A stretch of 64,000 bases of DNA from Pirellulales bacterium (lineage in GTDB: Bacteria > Planctomycetota > Planctomycetia > Pirellulales > PALSA-1355). Position 1 is the first letter of the stretch, and each line of letters opens with the position of its first letter. The translations under genes and the position numbers were made by a program. Positions 36,679 through 45,329 of this stretch are shown here, in pieces. Location of the stretch: positions 62,001 through 126,000 of the forward strand of contig JALHMI010000013.1 of NCBI GenBank assembly GCA_022844125.1. Direction: 5' to 3'. The notes below the pieces were generated by a model. The model worked only from the letters and a program-made list of their open reading frames with translations, did no database searches and had not been told where the DNA came from.

Positions 36679-37968
36679 ATGTCCAAGCCTCGAAACATGG
36701 TTGTCGCCCAGAGCGGCGGACCGAGCCCCGTCATCAATAACAGCCTGCGGGGGATCATTGAAATCTCGCGCGAGCTGGCCGAGATCGGCACCGTTTACGG
36801 CGCCGTCCATGGTATCGAAGGCGTGCTCAAGGAAGAGCTGCTCGACCTGACCGCGCAGCCGGCCGAAGAGGTCTCGCTGCTCCGCTATACGCCGGCCGCC
36901 GGCTCGATCGGCACCTGCCGCTACAAGCTCAAGCCGAAGCAGACCGAAGATTTCGACCGCGTGCTCGAAGTGTTCAAGGCGCACGACATTGGCTACTTCC
37001 TGTACATCGGCGGCAACGACTCGATGGACACCGCGAACAAGGTGGCCGCGCTCGCCCGCGAGCGTGGGCTCGACCTGGTCGGCGTGGGCGTGCCGAAGAC
37101 GATCGACAACGACGTCGGCGACAGCGCGTTCAAGCTGATCGACCACACGCCCGGCTATGGTTCGGTGGCCAAGTACTGGATGCACATGGTCCAGGCCGCG
37201 AACGAAGAGAACGAAGGCTCCTCGCCGGCCGATCCGGTGCTCGTGATGCAGGCGATGGGTCGCAAGATCGGCTACATCCCGGCCGCCGCGCGACTGGCCG
37301 ATCCGAACCGCGAGATGCCGCTGCAGATTTATCTGGCCGAAAGTCCCTGCTCGCTGGAGAAGATGGCCGACCAGGTGAACGATCAGCTGCGCCAGCATGG
37401 TCGCTGCGTGGTTGTGGTGAGCGAAGGGTTCGACGTCGGCTCGCTGGGCGAGGTGCGCGACTCGTTCGGCCACGTGATGTTCAGTAGCAGCCAGATGACC
37501 GTGGCCCAGGCCGTGGTGAATCACCTGAACAAGGTGGGCCTGGCGGCGAAGGGCGCGGCTCGCGGCAACGTGCCGGGCACCGATCAGCGGCACGCGATTG
37601 CCCTGGCCTCGACGGTCGACCTGGAAGAAGCCTATCGCAGCGGGCAGCTTGCGGCGCTGCTGGCGGCGCGCGGTGAGAACGGCTACATGTCGACGATTTT
37701 GCGGAACGAACCGCCGATCTACAGTGTGCGATACGACAAGGTGCCGCTCGAGGAAGTAGCCAACAGCGAGCGGACGTTCCCCAAGCAGTGGATCACGGCC
37801 GAGGGGAACGACGTCACCGACGAGTTCGTGCGTTATGCCAAGCCACTGGTGGGCGAAGACATGCTCACGATGCCGCTGGTGGACGGGCGGTTCCGGATGA
37901 CGCGGTTCGAGAAGATTCATGCCAAGCAGAAGCTGGCGAAGTATGTGCCGCAGGCGGATAGAAAGTAA
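36679..37968 (+). CDS. PPi-type 6-phosphofructokinase
   Basis: 429 residues from the ATG at 36679. It starts NMVVAQSGGPSPVINNSL, continues with YIGGNDSMDTANKV (~115) and has VPKTIDNDV (~140). The Lys in PKTIDND, rather than the Gly of PGTIDND, marks pyrophosphate-dependent enzymes in this family; GGNDS at the phosphate site agrees with that. It reversibly phosphorylates fructose 6-phosphate using pyrophosphate. Dependence on PPi is from motif knowledge, not proved. It stands in the block with 6-phosphogluconate dehydrogenase, linking glycolysis and the pentose phosphate path. Confidence 0.9.
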   Translation: MSKPRNMVVAQSGGPSPVINNSLRGIIEISRELAEIGTVYGAVHGIEGVLKEELLDLTAQPAEEVSLLRYTPAAGSIGTCRYKLKPKQTEDFDRVLEVFKAHDIGYFLYIGGNDSMDTANKVAALARERGLDLVGVGVPKTIDNDVGDSAFKLIDHTPGYGSVAKYWMHMVQAANEENEGSSPADPVLVMQAMGRKIGYIPAAARLADPNREMPLQIYLAESPCSLEKMADQVNDQLRQHGRCVVVVSEGFDVGSLGEVRDSFGHVMFSSSQMTVAQAVVNHLNKVGLAAKGAARGNVPGTDQRHAIALASTVDLEEAYRSGQLAALLAARGENGYMSTILRNEPPIYSVRYDKVPLEEVANSERTFPKQWITAEGNDVTDEFVRYAKPLVGEDMLTMPLVDGRFRMTRFEKIHAKQKLAKYVPQADRK

Positions 37969-38074
37969 GAGACAATTTAGCCCGAAGCGCGCGACGGTAC
38001 CCCGCCGGGTGATGCTACCTCGCTTATGCGTCGGGTTATGAATTCATCACCACAAGAACGACAAGACACGCGTT

Positions 38075-38935
38075 ATGTTCGAGATTACTCCCCAACATGA
38101 TTTTCTGGTCGGCATCGATTCCGACGGCTGCGCCTTCGACACCATGGAAGTGAAGCACAAGGAGTGCTTCATTCCGAACATCATCCAGTACTACGGCCTG
38201 GCCGGCGTGAGCAAGTATGCTCGTGAAGCAGCCGAGTTCGTGAACCTGTACTCGAAGAGCCGGGGGGTCAACCGCTTCCCGGCCTTGATCGAGGCCCTCG
38301 AGTGGCTCAAGGAGCGGCCCGAGGTGATCGCCCGCAAGGTCGAGATCAAGATTCCGCAGGGGGTCGTCGAATGGATGAAACGTGAGACGAAGCTCGGCAA
38401 TCCGGCACTCGAAGCTGAGGTGAAAAAGACGGGAGACGCCGACCTGACGCAGGCGCTGGCCTGGTCGAAAGCGGTGAACAACACGGTGACCGACATCGTG
38501 AGCAACGTGCCACCGTTCCCGTACGTGCGCGAGTGCCTGGAGAAGCTGCAAGCCAAGGCGGACCTGCTCGTGGTGTCGGCCACGCCGAACGAAGCGCTCG
38601 AGCGTGAATGGGAAGAGCACGACCTGAGCAAGTACGTGCGGGCGATCTGCGGACAGGAAGTGGCCTCGAAGAAAGAGACGCTGGCCAACGCCAAGAAGTA
38701 CAAGCCGAACCACACGCTGATGATTGGCGACGCGCCGGGCGACTACAAAGCAGCAGTCGCGAACGACGCGCTCTTCTATCCGATCAATCCGGGGCATGAA
38801 GAAGCGAGCTGGAAGCGGCTGTACGACGAGGGGATTGAGAAGTTCTTCGGCGGCACGTTCGCCGGGGAGTACCAGAAGAAGCTGCTGGCGGAGTTCGACA
38901 GTTACCTGCCGGAACTGCCGCCGTGGAAGAAGTAG
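38075..38935 (+). CDS. HAD-superfamily hydrolase, cytoplasmic
   Basis: 286 residues, no leader. Motif I is GIDSDGCAFDTME (D nucleophile, D two residues on), motif II is LLVVSATPNEAL, motif III a Lys in ASKKETL, and the acidic loop is MIGDAPGDYKAA. Between motif I and II is a long helical insertion of ~120 residues (cap). This fits a phosphatase or phosphoglucomutase-like HAD acting on a small phosphorylated metabolite. It is placed between PPi-phosphofructokinase and 6-phosphogluconate dehydrogenase, so a sugar phosphate substrate is likely but not shown. Confidence 0.85.
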   Translation: MFEITPQHDFLVGIDSDGCAFDTMEVKHKECFIPNIIQYYGLAGVSKYAREAAEFVNLYSKSRGVNRFPALIEALEWLKERPEVIARKVEIKIPQGVVEWMKRETKLGNPALEAEVKKTGDADLTQALAWSKAVNNTVTDIVSNVPPFPYVRECLEKLQAKADLLVVSATPNEALEREWEEHDLSKYVRAICGQEVASKKETLANAKKYKPNHTLMIGDAPGDYKAAVANDALFYPINPGHEEASWKRLYDEGIEKFFGGTFAGEYQKKLLAEFDSYLPELPPWKK

Positions 38936-38943
38936 TTGCCGGG

Positions 38944-39096
38944 TGCCACTACTGGCTTGTCCAGCAGTGTTCCTCCTGGAGACAGTTTTGTGGTTAACTT
39001 CGAGAATGACGAAATTGACCCTTGTTGCATCACTCGGATGCGTGGGCAACAAGGTGAAATCTGCTAAGAACACTGCTGGGCAAGCCAGCAGTGGCA
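38944..39096. repeat. 153-bp double-hairpin element, copy 2
   Basis: Exactly the same length and layout as 32277-32429: it starts TGCCACTACTGG, ends CCAGCAGTGGCA, and has AAGGTGAAAT and AAGAACACTGCTGG before the right hairpin. The first 26 bases differ from copy 1 at one position. It lies eight bases after the HAD stop and 31 bases before the 6-phosphogluconate dehydrogenase start. Confidence 0.82.
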
Positions 39097-39127
39097 CCCA
39101 AACATCAATCACTAAAATCAATACACC

Positions 39128-40570
39128 ATGCCTGCAACTTGTGACATCGGACTGATCGGCCTGGCCGTGATGGGTGAGAACCTGGCTCTGAACATGGAGA
39201 GCCGCGGCTATCACGTCGCCGTTTTCAATCGGACCACGAAGGTGGTCGACGACTTCATTGGCGGCCGCGCGAAGGGGAAGAATTTCGTCGGCTGCCAGAC
39301 GGTCGACGAGCTCGTGTCGAGCCTGAAGTCGCCGCGAAAGGTGATGATCATGGTCAAGGCCGGCGCGCCGGTCGACGCCGTGATCGATCAGTTGCTGCCG
39401 CTGTTGGACAAGGGCGACATCATTATCGACGGTGGCAACAGCTATTATGTCGACACCGAACGCCGCACGACCGAGGTGGAAGCGAAGGGCTTGCTCTACG
39501 TGGGCACGGGCGTCTCGGGTGGTGAAGAGGGCGCGCTGAAGGGCCCTAGCATGATGCCCGGCGGTTCGGTCGCCGCCTGGCCGCTGGTGAAGCCGATCTT
39601 TCAGGCAATCGCCGCCAAGGTGGGTCCGAACGGCGACATTCCGTGTGCGGAGTGGGTCGGTCCGCGCGGAGCAGGCCACTATGTGAAGATGGTGCACAAC
39701 GGCATCGAGTACGGCGACATGCAGCTCATCTGCGAGGCCTACTTCGTGCTCAAGCACGCGCTGAGGCTCTCGAACGAAGAGCTGTATAACGTCTTCGACG
39801 AGTGGAACCGCGGCGAGCTGGACAGCTACCTGATCGAGATCACTCGCGACATCTTTAGCGTGCGCGATCCGGATACGGACAACTACCTGGTCGACTACGT
39901 GCTGGACAAAGCGGGCGCGAAGGGAACCGGCAAGTGGATGAGCCAGTTGGCCCTGGATCTCGGCGTGCCCAGCACGCTGGTGACCGAAGCGGTATATGCC
40001 CGGAGCCTCTCGGCGATGAAGGACGCCCGGGTGCGGGCGAGCAAGGTGCTGAAGGGCCCCACGGCGAAGTTCAACGGCGACAAGAAGCAGTTCATCGAAG
40101 AGACAAGGCACGCCCTGTACGCCTCGAAGATCTGCAGCTACGCCCAGGGCTTCGTGCAGATGGCCGCGGCCGCGAAGGAACACGACTGGCCGCTGAACTT
40201 CGGCGACATCGCGATGCTGTGGCGCGGGGGCTGCATCATTCGGGCTCGGTTCCTGGACCGGATCAAGGAAGCGTTCGACACTGACCCGAAGCTGGAGAAC
40301 CTGCTGCTGGCGCCGTACTTTACCGAAGCGGTCGAGAAGGCCCAGCCAGCCTGGCGGCACGTGGTGAGCACGGCGATCGAGTTGGGCGTGCCGACGCCTG
40401 CGTTCAGCGCGGCCTTGGCCTACTTCGACGCCTATCGGCAGGCGAGCCTGCCGGCGAACTTGCTGCAGGCACAGCGGGATTACTTCGGGGCACATACCTA
40501 CGAGCGGACCGACAAGCCCGGCACGTTCCACAGCGACTGGCTGAGATTGCGGCGGGAACCGAGGAAGTAG
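39128..40570 (+). CDS. gnd: 6-phosphogluconate dehydrogenase (decarboxylating)
   Basis: 480 residues, normal for the long form. The NADP fold begins [25 protein letters not shown] with NRTT as the discriminating turn. The substrate region has [21 protein letters not shown] (~130) and the catalytic Lys in [15 protein letters not shown] (~185). It converts 6-phosphogluconate to ribulose 5-phosphate with loss of CO2, giving NADPH. NADPH could feed the reductases in the same block (inference). A nested repeat lies between it and the SDR gene. Confidence 0.97.
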   Translation: MPATCDIGLIGLAVMGENLALNMESRGYHVAVFNRTTKVVDDFIGGRAKGKNFVGCQTVDELVSSLKSPRKVMIMVKAGAPVDAVIDQLLPLLDKGDIIIDGGNSYYVDTERRTTEVEAKGLLYVGTGVSGGEEGALKGPSMMPGGSVAAWPLVKPIFQAIAAKVGPNGDIPCAEWVGPRGAGHYVKMVHNGIEYGDMQLICEAYFVLKHALRLSNEELYNVFDEWNRGELDSYLIEITRDIFSVRDPDTDNYLVDYVLDKAGAKGTGKWMSQLALDLGVPSTLVTEAVYARSLSAMKDARVRASKVLKGPTAKFNGDKKQFIEETRHALYASKICSYAQGFVQMAAAAKEHDWPLNFGDIAMLWRGGCIIRARFLDRIKEAFDTDPKLENLLLAPYFTEAVEKAQPAWRHVVSTAIELGVPTPAFSAALAYFDAYRQASLPANLLQAQRDYFGAHTYERTDKPGTFHSDWLRLRREPRK

Positions 40571-40591
40571 TCGAGTAGGGGGAAAAATAGA

Positions 40592-40802
40592 TTAACCGCA
40601 GAGGACGCAGAGGGAAGGCCGAGAAGAGAAAGCAAACGAGAACCACAGATGAACACGTATAAACACAGATAAGAGAGGAAGAAGGAGTGAGGGGAGGGAT
40701 GGCAGCAGGTCATCTCTTCCAGCACTTCTTCAAATTGCTTTCCCGTCTGTGGTTCTGTTCCCCTGTTTTCCCTCTGCGAACCTCCGCGTCCTCTGCGGTT
40801 AG
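40592..40802. repeat. Two-tier nested inverted-repeat element, copy 2
   Basis: The outer pair is AACCGCAGAGGACGCAGAGG at about 40592-40613 and its inverted copy at 40771-40802. The inner pair is AGAACCACAGATGAACAC at 40639-40676 and a shorter inverted end at 40745-40756. The centre (~70 bases) has no gene. The inner motif matches the GxxExxY element ends; the outer motif matches 34945-35200. Confidence 0.78.
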
Positions 40803-40840
40803 TCTCTTCAGTCCGAATCCTCGTTTGATCAGAGACTACC

Positions 40841-41623
40841 ATGGCCAAATCCTTTCTTGACGAACTCTTCGGACTCGAAGGTCAGGTGGCAGTGGTCATC
40901 GGCGGAACGGGCGTGCTCGGCGGCGCCCTGGCCGAGGGAATCGCCAAGGCGGGTGCGACCGTGGTCGTAGCCGGCAGCCATGCTGAGCGCGGCGCGGAAC
41001 GGATCAAGGCGATCGAGGCGGCGGGCGGGAAGGCGATCTATCTGCCGGTCGACGTGAGTCACCGCAAGTCGATCGAAGAGCTGCTCGCCCAGACGCTCGC
41101 CAAATACCAGCGCGTCGACATGCTGGTGAACTGCGCCGGAGTGAACTCGGCCAGTGAGTATCTCGAAGTCAGCGACGAAGATTGGCAGCGCGTGATTGAC
41201 ATCAACCTGCGCGGCACGCATTGGGGCTGCCAGGTGTTCGGCGGGCACATGGCCGGACACGGCGGCGGGGCGATCCTGAACATTGGCAGCGTGACCAGCG
41301 ACAAGCCGCTCTCGCGCGTATTTGCATACAGCGCGTCGAAGGCCGCCGTGATCAGCCTGACGCAGAACGTGGCCCGCGAGCTTGCGCCACAAGGCGTGCG
41401 GGTGAATGCGATCTGCCCGGGCTTCTTTCCGGCCGAGCAGAACCGGGCGATTCTGGATGCCGTCCGCACCGGCCATATTATGGCTCAAACGCCGCTGGCC
41501 CGATTTGGCGAGCCGAGCGAACTGGTGGGGGCAACGCTGCTGCTGCTGTCGCGCACCGCGGGGAGCTATATCACGGGTGCGGCCTATTACGTTGACGGCG
41601 GCTTTACGGCGATGCGGTTTTAG
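40841..41623 (+). CDS. Short-chain dehydrogenase/reductase
   Basis: 260 residues. The cofactor loop is VVIGGTGVLGGALAEG (the TGxxxGxG pattern at ~19-28), with NCAGVNS (~90). The catalytic tetrad is visible: N (INLRG), S in NIGSVTSD (~145), Y and K in YSASKAA (~163-167). The N-terminal LFGLEGQVAVVIGGTG matches SDRs annotated as sugar-acid oxidoreductases (D-mannonate or gluconate type). In this context a sugar acid or ketose substrate is plausible. It is the last gene of the co-oriented block before recA. Confidence 0.9.
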   Translation: MAKSFLDELFGLEGQVAVVIGGTGVLGGALAEGIAKAGATVVVAGSHAERGAERIKAIEAAGGKAIYLPVDVSHRKSIEELLAQTLAKYQRVDMLVNCAGVNSASEYLEVSDEDWQRVIDINLRGTHWGCQVFGGHMAGHGGGAILNIGSVTSDKPLSRVFAYSASKAAVISLTQNVARELAPQGVRVNAICPGFFPAEQNRAILDAVRTGHIMAQTPLARFGEPSELVGATLLLLSRTAGSYITGAAYYVDGGFTAMRF

Positions 41624-41935
41624 TTGGGCCGCAAACTCTAGCGGTTCACTAGCAGTTGTGGTCGCGCGCCCTCTGTACACCATCCCTGGTGCGTTTGCTA
41701 AGATGCTAGCCGGCAGTCCGCACGGCGAACTTTCCCCCGATCAAAAATGGGGCAAAATTCTCAGTGGACCGCTCTTGAAGATTGGCCTCGACGCCGATAC
41801 TATGTACACGTGTTCACTAGTGCGGGCCTGGCGGCATTTCAGCCCCCGTCAGCCGCCGGGCCCCGCACCGCACTGTCCAGAATGATCGACTGCCACAACG
41901 TCGGCCCCGTCTTCAAGCAGAAGGAAGCGTCTCCC
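41624..41935. other. Intergenic region upstream of recA
   Basis: About 310 bases. It holds the palindrome at 41803-41816 described separately. A frame in phase with recA extends to 41747 but lacks a Shine-Dalgarno and does not look like RecA. Confidence 0.5.
41803..41816. promoter_or_regulatory. Near-palindrome upstream of recA, possible LexA-type operator
   Basis: TGTACACGTGTTCA is a 14-base inverted repeat with one mismatched pair, about 120 bases upstream of the recA start. LexA sites in several phyla are built from TGTTC/GAACA half-sites; only one half fits that here. Speculative. Confidence 0.25.
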
Positions 41936-43042
41936 ATGGTCACCGCCACCAAACCGAACAATCGCATGGCCAAAGAATCCAAATCCAAGAAGACCAAAGA
42001 GAACTCCGCCACCAGCTTCATGGACGGCCACGCCGATTTGCGTAATACGGTCGCCCAGATCGAGAAGCAGTTCGGCGAGGGGGCAATCATGCCGCTGGGC
42101 GCCGCCCGGGCGGTTCAGATCGAGGGCATTCCGACGGGCAGCCTTTCGCTCGACCTGGCGCTCGGCGGCCAGGGAATCCCCAAGGGACGCATTTGCGAGG
42201 TGTTCGGTCCCGAGTCGAGCGGTAAGACGACGCTCGCTTTGCATGCGATTGCCCAGGCCCAGAAAAACGGCGGAATCGCGGCCTTTATCGACGCGGAGCA
42301 CGCCCTCGACCCGAGCTGGGCCAAGAAGCTTGGCGTCGACCTGGAAACGCTGCTCGTCAGCCAGCCGGGCTGTGGCGAAGAGGCCATGCACATCACCGAG
42401 ATGCTGATCAAGTCGAACGCCGTGGACATCATCGTCGTCGACTCGGTTGCGGCCCTGGTGCCCCGGAAGGAACTCGAAGGCGAGATTGGCGATTCGCACG
42501 TCGGCCTGCAGGCCCGGCTGATGAGCCAATCGCTCCGTAAGCTGACCGGCACGATTAACAAGAGCAAGACGAGCGTGATCTTCATCAATCAGATCCGCGA
42601 GAAGATCGGCGTCATGTTCGGCAGCCCGGAAACGACCCCCGGTGGCCGGGCACTGAAGTTCTACAGTTCCTGCCGGATCGACGTCCGCCGGATCGGCCAG
42701 CTCAAAGAGGGCGAAGAGGTCGTCGGGCAGCGGGTCCGTGCCAAGGTGGTCAAGAACAAGGTCGCCCCGCCGTTCCGGCTGGCCGAGTTTGATATGATGC
42801 ATTCCAGCGGCATCAGTTATGAGGCCGACATCCTGGATTTGGCGATCCTGCATAAGCTGATCGTCCGTTCCGGGGCTTGGTTCCGCTACGGTGAGGTACA
42901 ATTGGGGCAAGGCCGGGAGAAGACCCGGGTCTACCTGCTCGAGAATCCCGCGCTGGTCGAAGAGCTCAGGGCCAAGATCATGGCCACGGGCGAACCGGCC
43001 GTCGCGATCGATGTCGAGGCGGCTGCCGAGGGGGACGAATAA
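41936..43042 (+). CDS. recA: Recombinase A
   Basis: 368 residues from the ATG at 41936, with AAGGAAG about nine bases upstream. Walker A is GPESSGKT (91-98); Walker B text is [12 protein letters not shown] (~168); L1/L2 loops include [14 protein letters not shown] and the conserved [27 protein letters not shown]. It coats single-stranded DNA, drives strand exchange and activates SOS cleavage. The N-terminal ~30 residues are Lys/Ser-rich, longer than in E. coli. The C-terminal tail is acidic (EAAAEGDE) as usual. Confidence 0.98.
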   Translation: MVTATKPNNRMAKESKSKKTKENSATSFMDGHADLRNTVAQIEKQFGEGAIMPLGAARAVQIEGIPTGSLSLDLALGGQGIPKGRICEVFGPESSGKTTLALHAIAQAQKNGGIAAFIDAEHALDPSWAKKLGVDLETLLVSQPGCGEEAMHITEMLIKSNAVDIIVVDSVAALVPRKELEGEIGDSHVGLQARLMSQSLRKLTGTINKSKTSVIFINQIREKIGVMFGSPETTPGGRALKFYSSCRIDVRRIGQLKEGEEVVGQRVRAKVVKNKVAPPFRLAEFDMMHSSGISYEADILDLAILHKLIVRSGAWFRYGEVQLGQGREKTRVYLLENPALVEELRAKIMATGEPAVAIDVEAAAEGDE

Positions 43043-43136
43043 CACCCGCCGGATCCGCATCCTCGCTCGCTGGTAGGCCTGGCTGAAAGCCCGCTGTGGC
43101 GAAAGCCCGTTTTGCCAAATGCCATCGAGGTGCCGG

Positions 43137-44672
43137 ATGAGACGCTTGTTGCTCGCTTGCGGATCGATATCACGCCAATGCTCGGCAGTTGCCTTACTCG
43201 CGCTTGGGTTTGCGCTAGCCACGCCGGCGAATGCGCTGGCCCAGGAAAACGCTGAGCAACCTGGTTCGGCACCTGAATCTGAGGCCAGGAACGTCTCCGC
43301 ATTCCAAGCGGCGGTGGCCATTGAAGGCGCCATGGTCGACGCGATTGCCAAGGCCGAGAAGTCGGTCGTGGCAATCGCCCGCGTTCGCCGGCAAGATGAC
43401 CAGCCGCTCGATTTGAGCGTCAACCAGTTCGGCCGCCTGCAGATCACGGAACTCGCTTCGCCCGGTACTCCGGAGTTCATTCCGAACGAATATGCCACCG
43501 GCGTGGTCGTCGGGGCCGACGGTCTGATCCTGACGGCCAATCACGTCCTGCAAGAGAACTGCGACTACTGGGTCACCACGCCCGACCGGCGGATCTTCAA
43601 GGTCGTGCGCGTGAAAGGTGCCGATCCGCGGAGCGACCTGGCAGTCTTGCAGATCGAGGCCACGGACCTGGTGCCGATCGCGTTTGGCGACGCCTCGAAG
43701 CTGAAGAAAGGGCAGATTGTCCTGGCGCTAGGGAATCCTTACGCCATCGCTCGCGACGGTCAGGCCAGCGCCAGTTGGGGTATTATCGCCAACCTCACGC
43801 GGAAGGACGGCCCTTCGCTCGATCAGGGGAACCCCAAACCGGCGCTGCATCAATACGGCACGCTGATCCAGACCGATGCCCGGCTGAACCTGGGCACGAG
43901 CGGTGGCACGCTCTTAAACCTGCAAGGCGAGATGATCGGCCTGACGGTCTCGCTGGCGGCGGCGAGCGGCTACGAGCAGTCGGCCGGCTTTGCAATTCCG
44001 GTCGATGAGACATTTCTGCGTGCGGTGCAGACGCTGAAGGCCGGACGCGAGATGGAATACGGCTTTCTGGGCGTGGCGGTCAATGCGCTCGCCCTGATGG
44101 ATCGTCAAAGCGGTCGTCACGGGGTGATCGTGACCGCTGTTGTGGGCGCAACTCCGGCCAAGCAATACGGCGTGAAAGACGGCGACCTGATCACGCACGT
44201 CGATGGTCAGCCGATCTACGATCAGGACCAGTTCATGCTCGCGATTGGCAAGCTGCCGGCCGATGGTCAAGCCTCACTCACGGTGGAACGTGAAGGACAC
44301 CTTCGCCGAGTCGAGATCGGGAACCTGGCCAAGTACTTTGTGCCTGAGGGGAAGATCGTCACGGCTCCGAAGCCGGCCTGGCGTGGGATGCAGGTCGACT
44401 ACGTGACGGCGACGCGAAATTTCCAGAGTTGGTCGCAAATGGGCGACCTCGACCCGCAGGGCTCGGTGCTGGTGACCGAAGTCGCGGAGTCCAGCCCGGC
44501 CTGGAACGAGGGGTTGCGGCCCGAAATGCGAATCACGCATGTGAACGGCGAGCGGGTGGCCAATCCGCGGGAGTTCGCCGAGCGCGTGGGCGGCGCAACG
44601 GGCCCGGTCAAGCTGAAGATCTTCGACAGCGCGAACAAGCATCCCGAGCATACGATTCCGCCGGAAGCGTGA
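43137..44672 (+). CDS. Exported HtrA-like serine protease with two PDZ domains
   Basis: About 511 residues from the ATG at 43137, five bases after GAGGTG; it starts a signal peptide (MRRLLLACGSISRQCSAVALLALGFALATPANALAQ). The catalytic triad is visible: H in TANHVL, D in RSDLAVLQ, S in LGTSGGTLLN (N of the usual GNSGG is T). Two PDZ domains follow, ~290-390 (GFLGVAVNALALM... GVIVTAVVGATPAKQYGVKDGD) and ~410-505 (GSVLVTEVAESSPAWNEGLRPEMRI). DegP/DegQ-type proteins handle misfolded proteins in the periplasm. The T for N change may weaken the oxyanion loop, to be tested. Confidence 0.9.
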   Translation: MRRLLLACGSISRQCSAVALLALGFALATPANALAQENAEQPGSAPESEARNVSAFQAAVAIEGAMVDAIAKAEKSVVAIARVRRQDDQPLDLSVNQFGRLQITELASPGTPEFIPNEYATGVVVGADGLILTANHVLQENCDYWVTTPDRRIFKVVRVKGADPRSDLAVLQIEATDLVPIAFGDASKLKKGQIVLALGNPYAIARDGQASASWGIIANLTRKDGPSLDQGNPKPALHQYGTLIQTDARLNLGTSGGTLLNLQGEMIGLTVSLAAASGYEQSAGFAIPVDETFLRAVQTLKAGREMEYGFLGVAVNALALMDRQSGRHGVIVTAVVGATPAKQYGVKDGDLITHVDGQPIYDQDQFMLAIGKLPADGQASLTVEREGHLRRVEIGNLAKYFVPEGKIVTAPKPAWRGMQVDYVTATRNFQSWSQMGDLDPQGSVLVTEVAESSPAWNEGLRPEMRITHVNGERVANPREFAERVGGATGPVKLKIFDSANKHPEHTIPPEA

Positions 44673-44700
44673 TGCGGTTGGCCGCAGGGGAGGTGCTTGG

Positions 44701-45071
44701 ATGTACGCAGAGCCCGACGAATTCCCTGACTCTGTGCTCGCGAACCTTCGTTCGCGTGTGGCTAACTTTGAAGTCCAGCAACGCCTGTACGAAGATCGTG
44801 ACGAAGCGATCGCCTGGATGAGAGACCACTACAACCAGAGGTCGCAGCCGGTCGCATCACCCTCGCGTTCGCGGCCGCACGAATCGCGAACTTTGAGCAA
44901 TTCTTCTCCAAGCCGCAGCAACTCACCGTGGAAGAGCAAAGGGCGGCTGCGCTTTTTGAGCAGTTCAAGAGCCGCCAGGCATCCCGCCCGCCAGACTTTG
45001 CCGCGTTGTACCAGCGGAAGCAGGAGCTCGATGGAGCAACGGGGCAGGGCAACCGGGAACGGGAACTCTGA
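44701..45071 (+). pseudogene. Small gene with an apparent frameshift
   Basis: The first ~47 codons from the ATG at 44701 look like protein (DEFPDSVLANLRSRVANFEVQQRLYEDRDEAIAWMRDHYNQ). After about 44840 that frame becomes Ser/Arg/Pro-rich, while a second frame turns protein-like (RITLAFAAARIANFEQFFSKPQQLTVEEQRAAALFEQFKS...) and ends at the TGA at 45069-45071. The simplest reading is one ancestral gene of ~120 residues with an indel near 44835-44855. Neither half matches a family I know. Two overlapping small genes are the alternative. Confidence 0.45.
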
Positions 45072-45194
45072 GCCGTAAGCCTTTCCGTCGGTCGCTTTAC
45101 CCTCCCTGGCCGTAAATCGCGAATACGGCTATCATTAGACGCTTTCCAGGGTCGATTCTGCGGCTTGTGGTAAGCAGACGCGGCACCGACGCTG

Positions 45195-45219
45195 GCCCCT
45201 CGGCAGAGCCGGGGGCTGC
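45195..45219. repeat. GCCCCTCGGC...GCCGGGGGC hairpin
   Basis: A member of the CCCCCGGC hairpin family with one mismatch, about 110 bases upstream of alaS. Confidence 0.55.
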
Positions 45220-45329
45220 GAGCGTGCTTTCGATTCTGAGCCGCCAGTGGTGAACGTTTGTCGTACCCGCCGGCTCAAGTTCAGCAAGCGCCGCGAGCTG
45301 CCCCGCCCCACGTAATCACAAACGAGTTT

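Noticed and set aside
38036-40531. 831-residue open frame on the - strand
   Set aside because: It is antisense to the HAD and gnd genes, has no start signal and reads as an Arg/His/Val-rich shadow typical of high-GC DNA.
30589-41623. Lux operon or bacterial microcompartment
   Set aside because: An acyl-activating enzyme and ALDH are present, but no luciferase subunits and no shell proteins are found.
28635-45219. CRISPR array
   Set aside because: The repeats are palindromes scattered between genes with irregular spacing; there are no cas genes.
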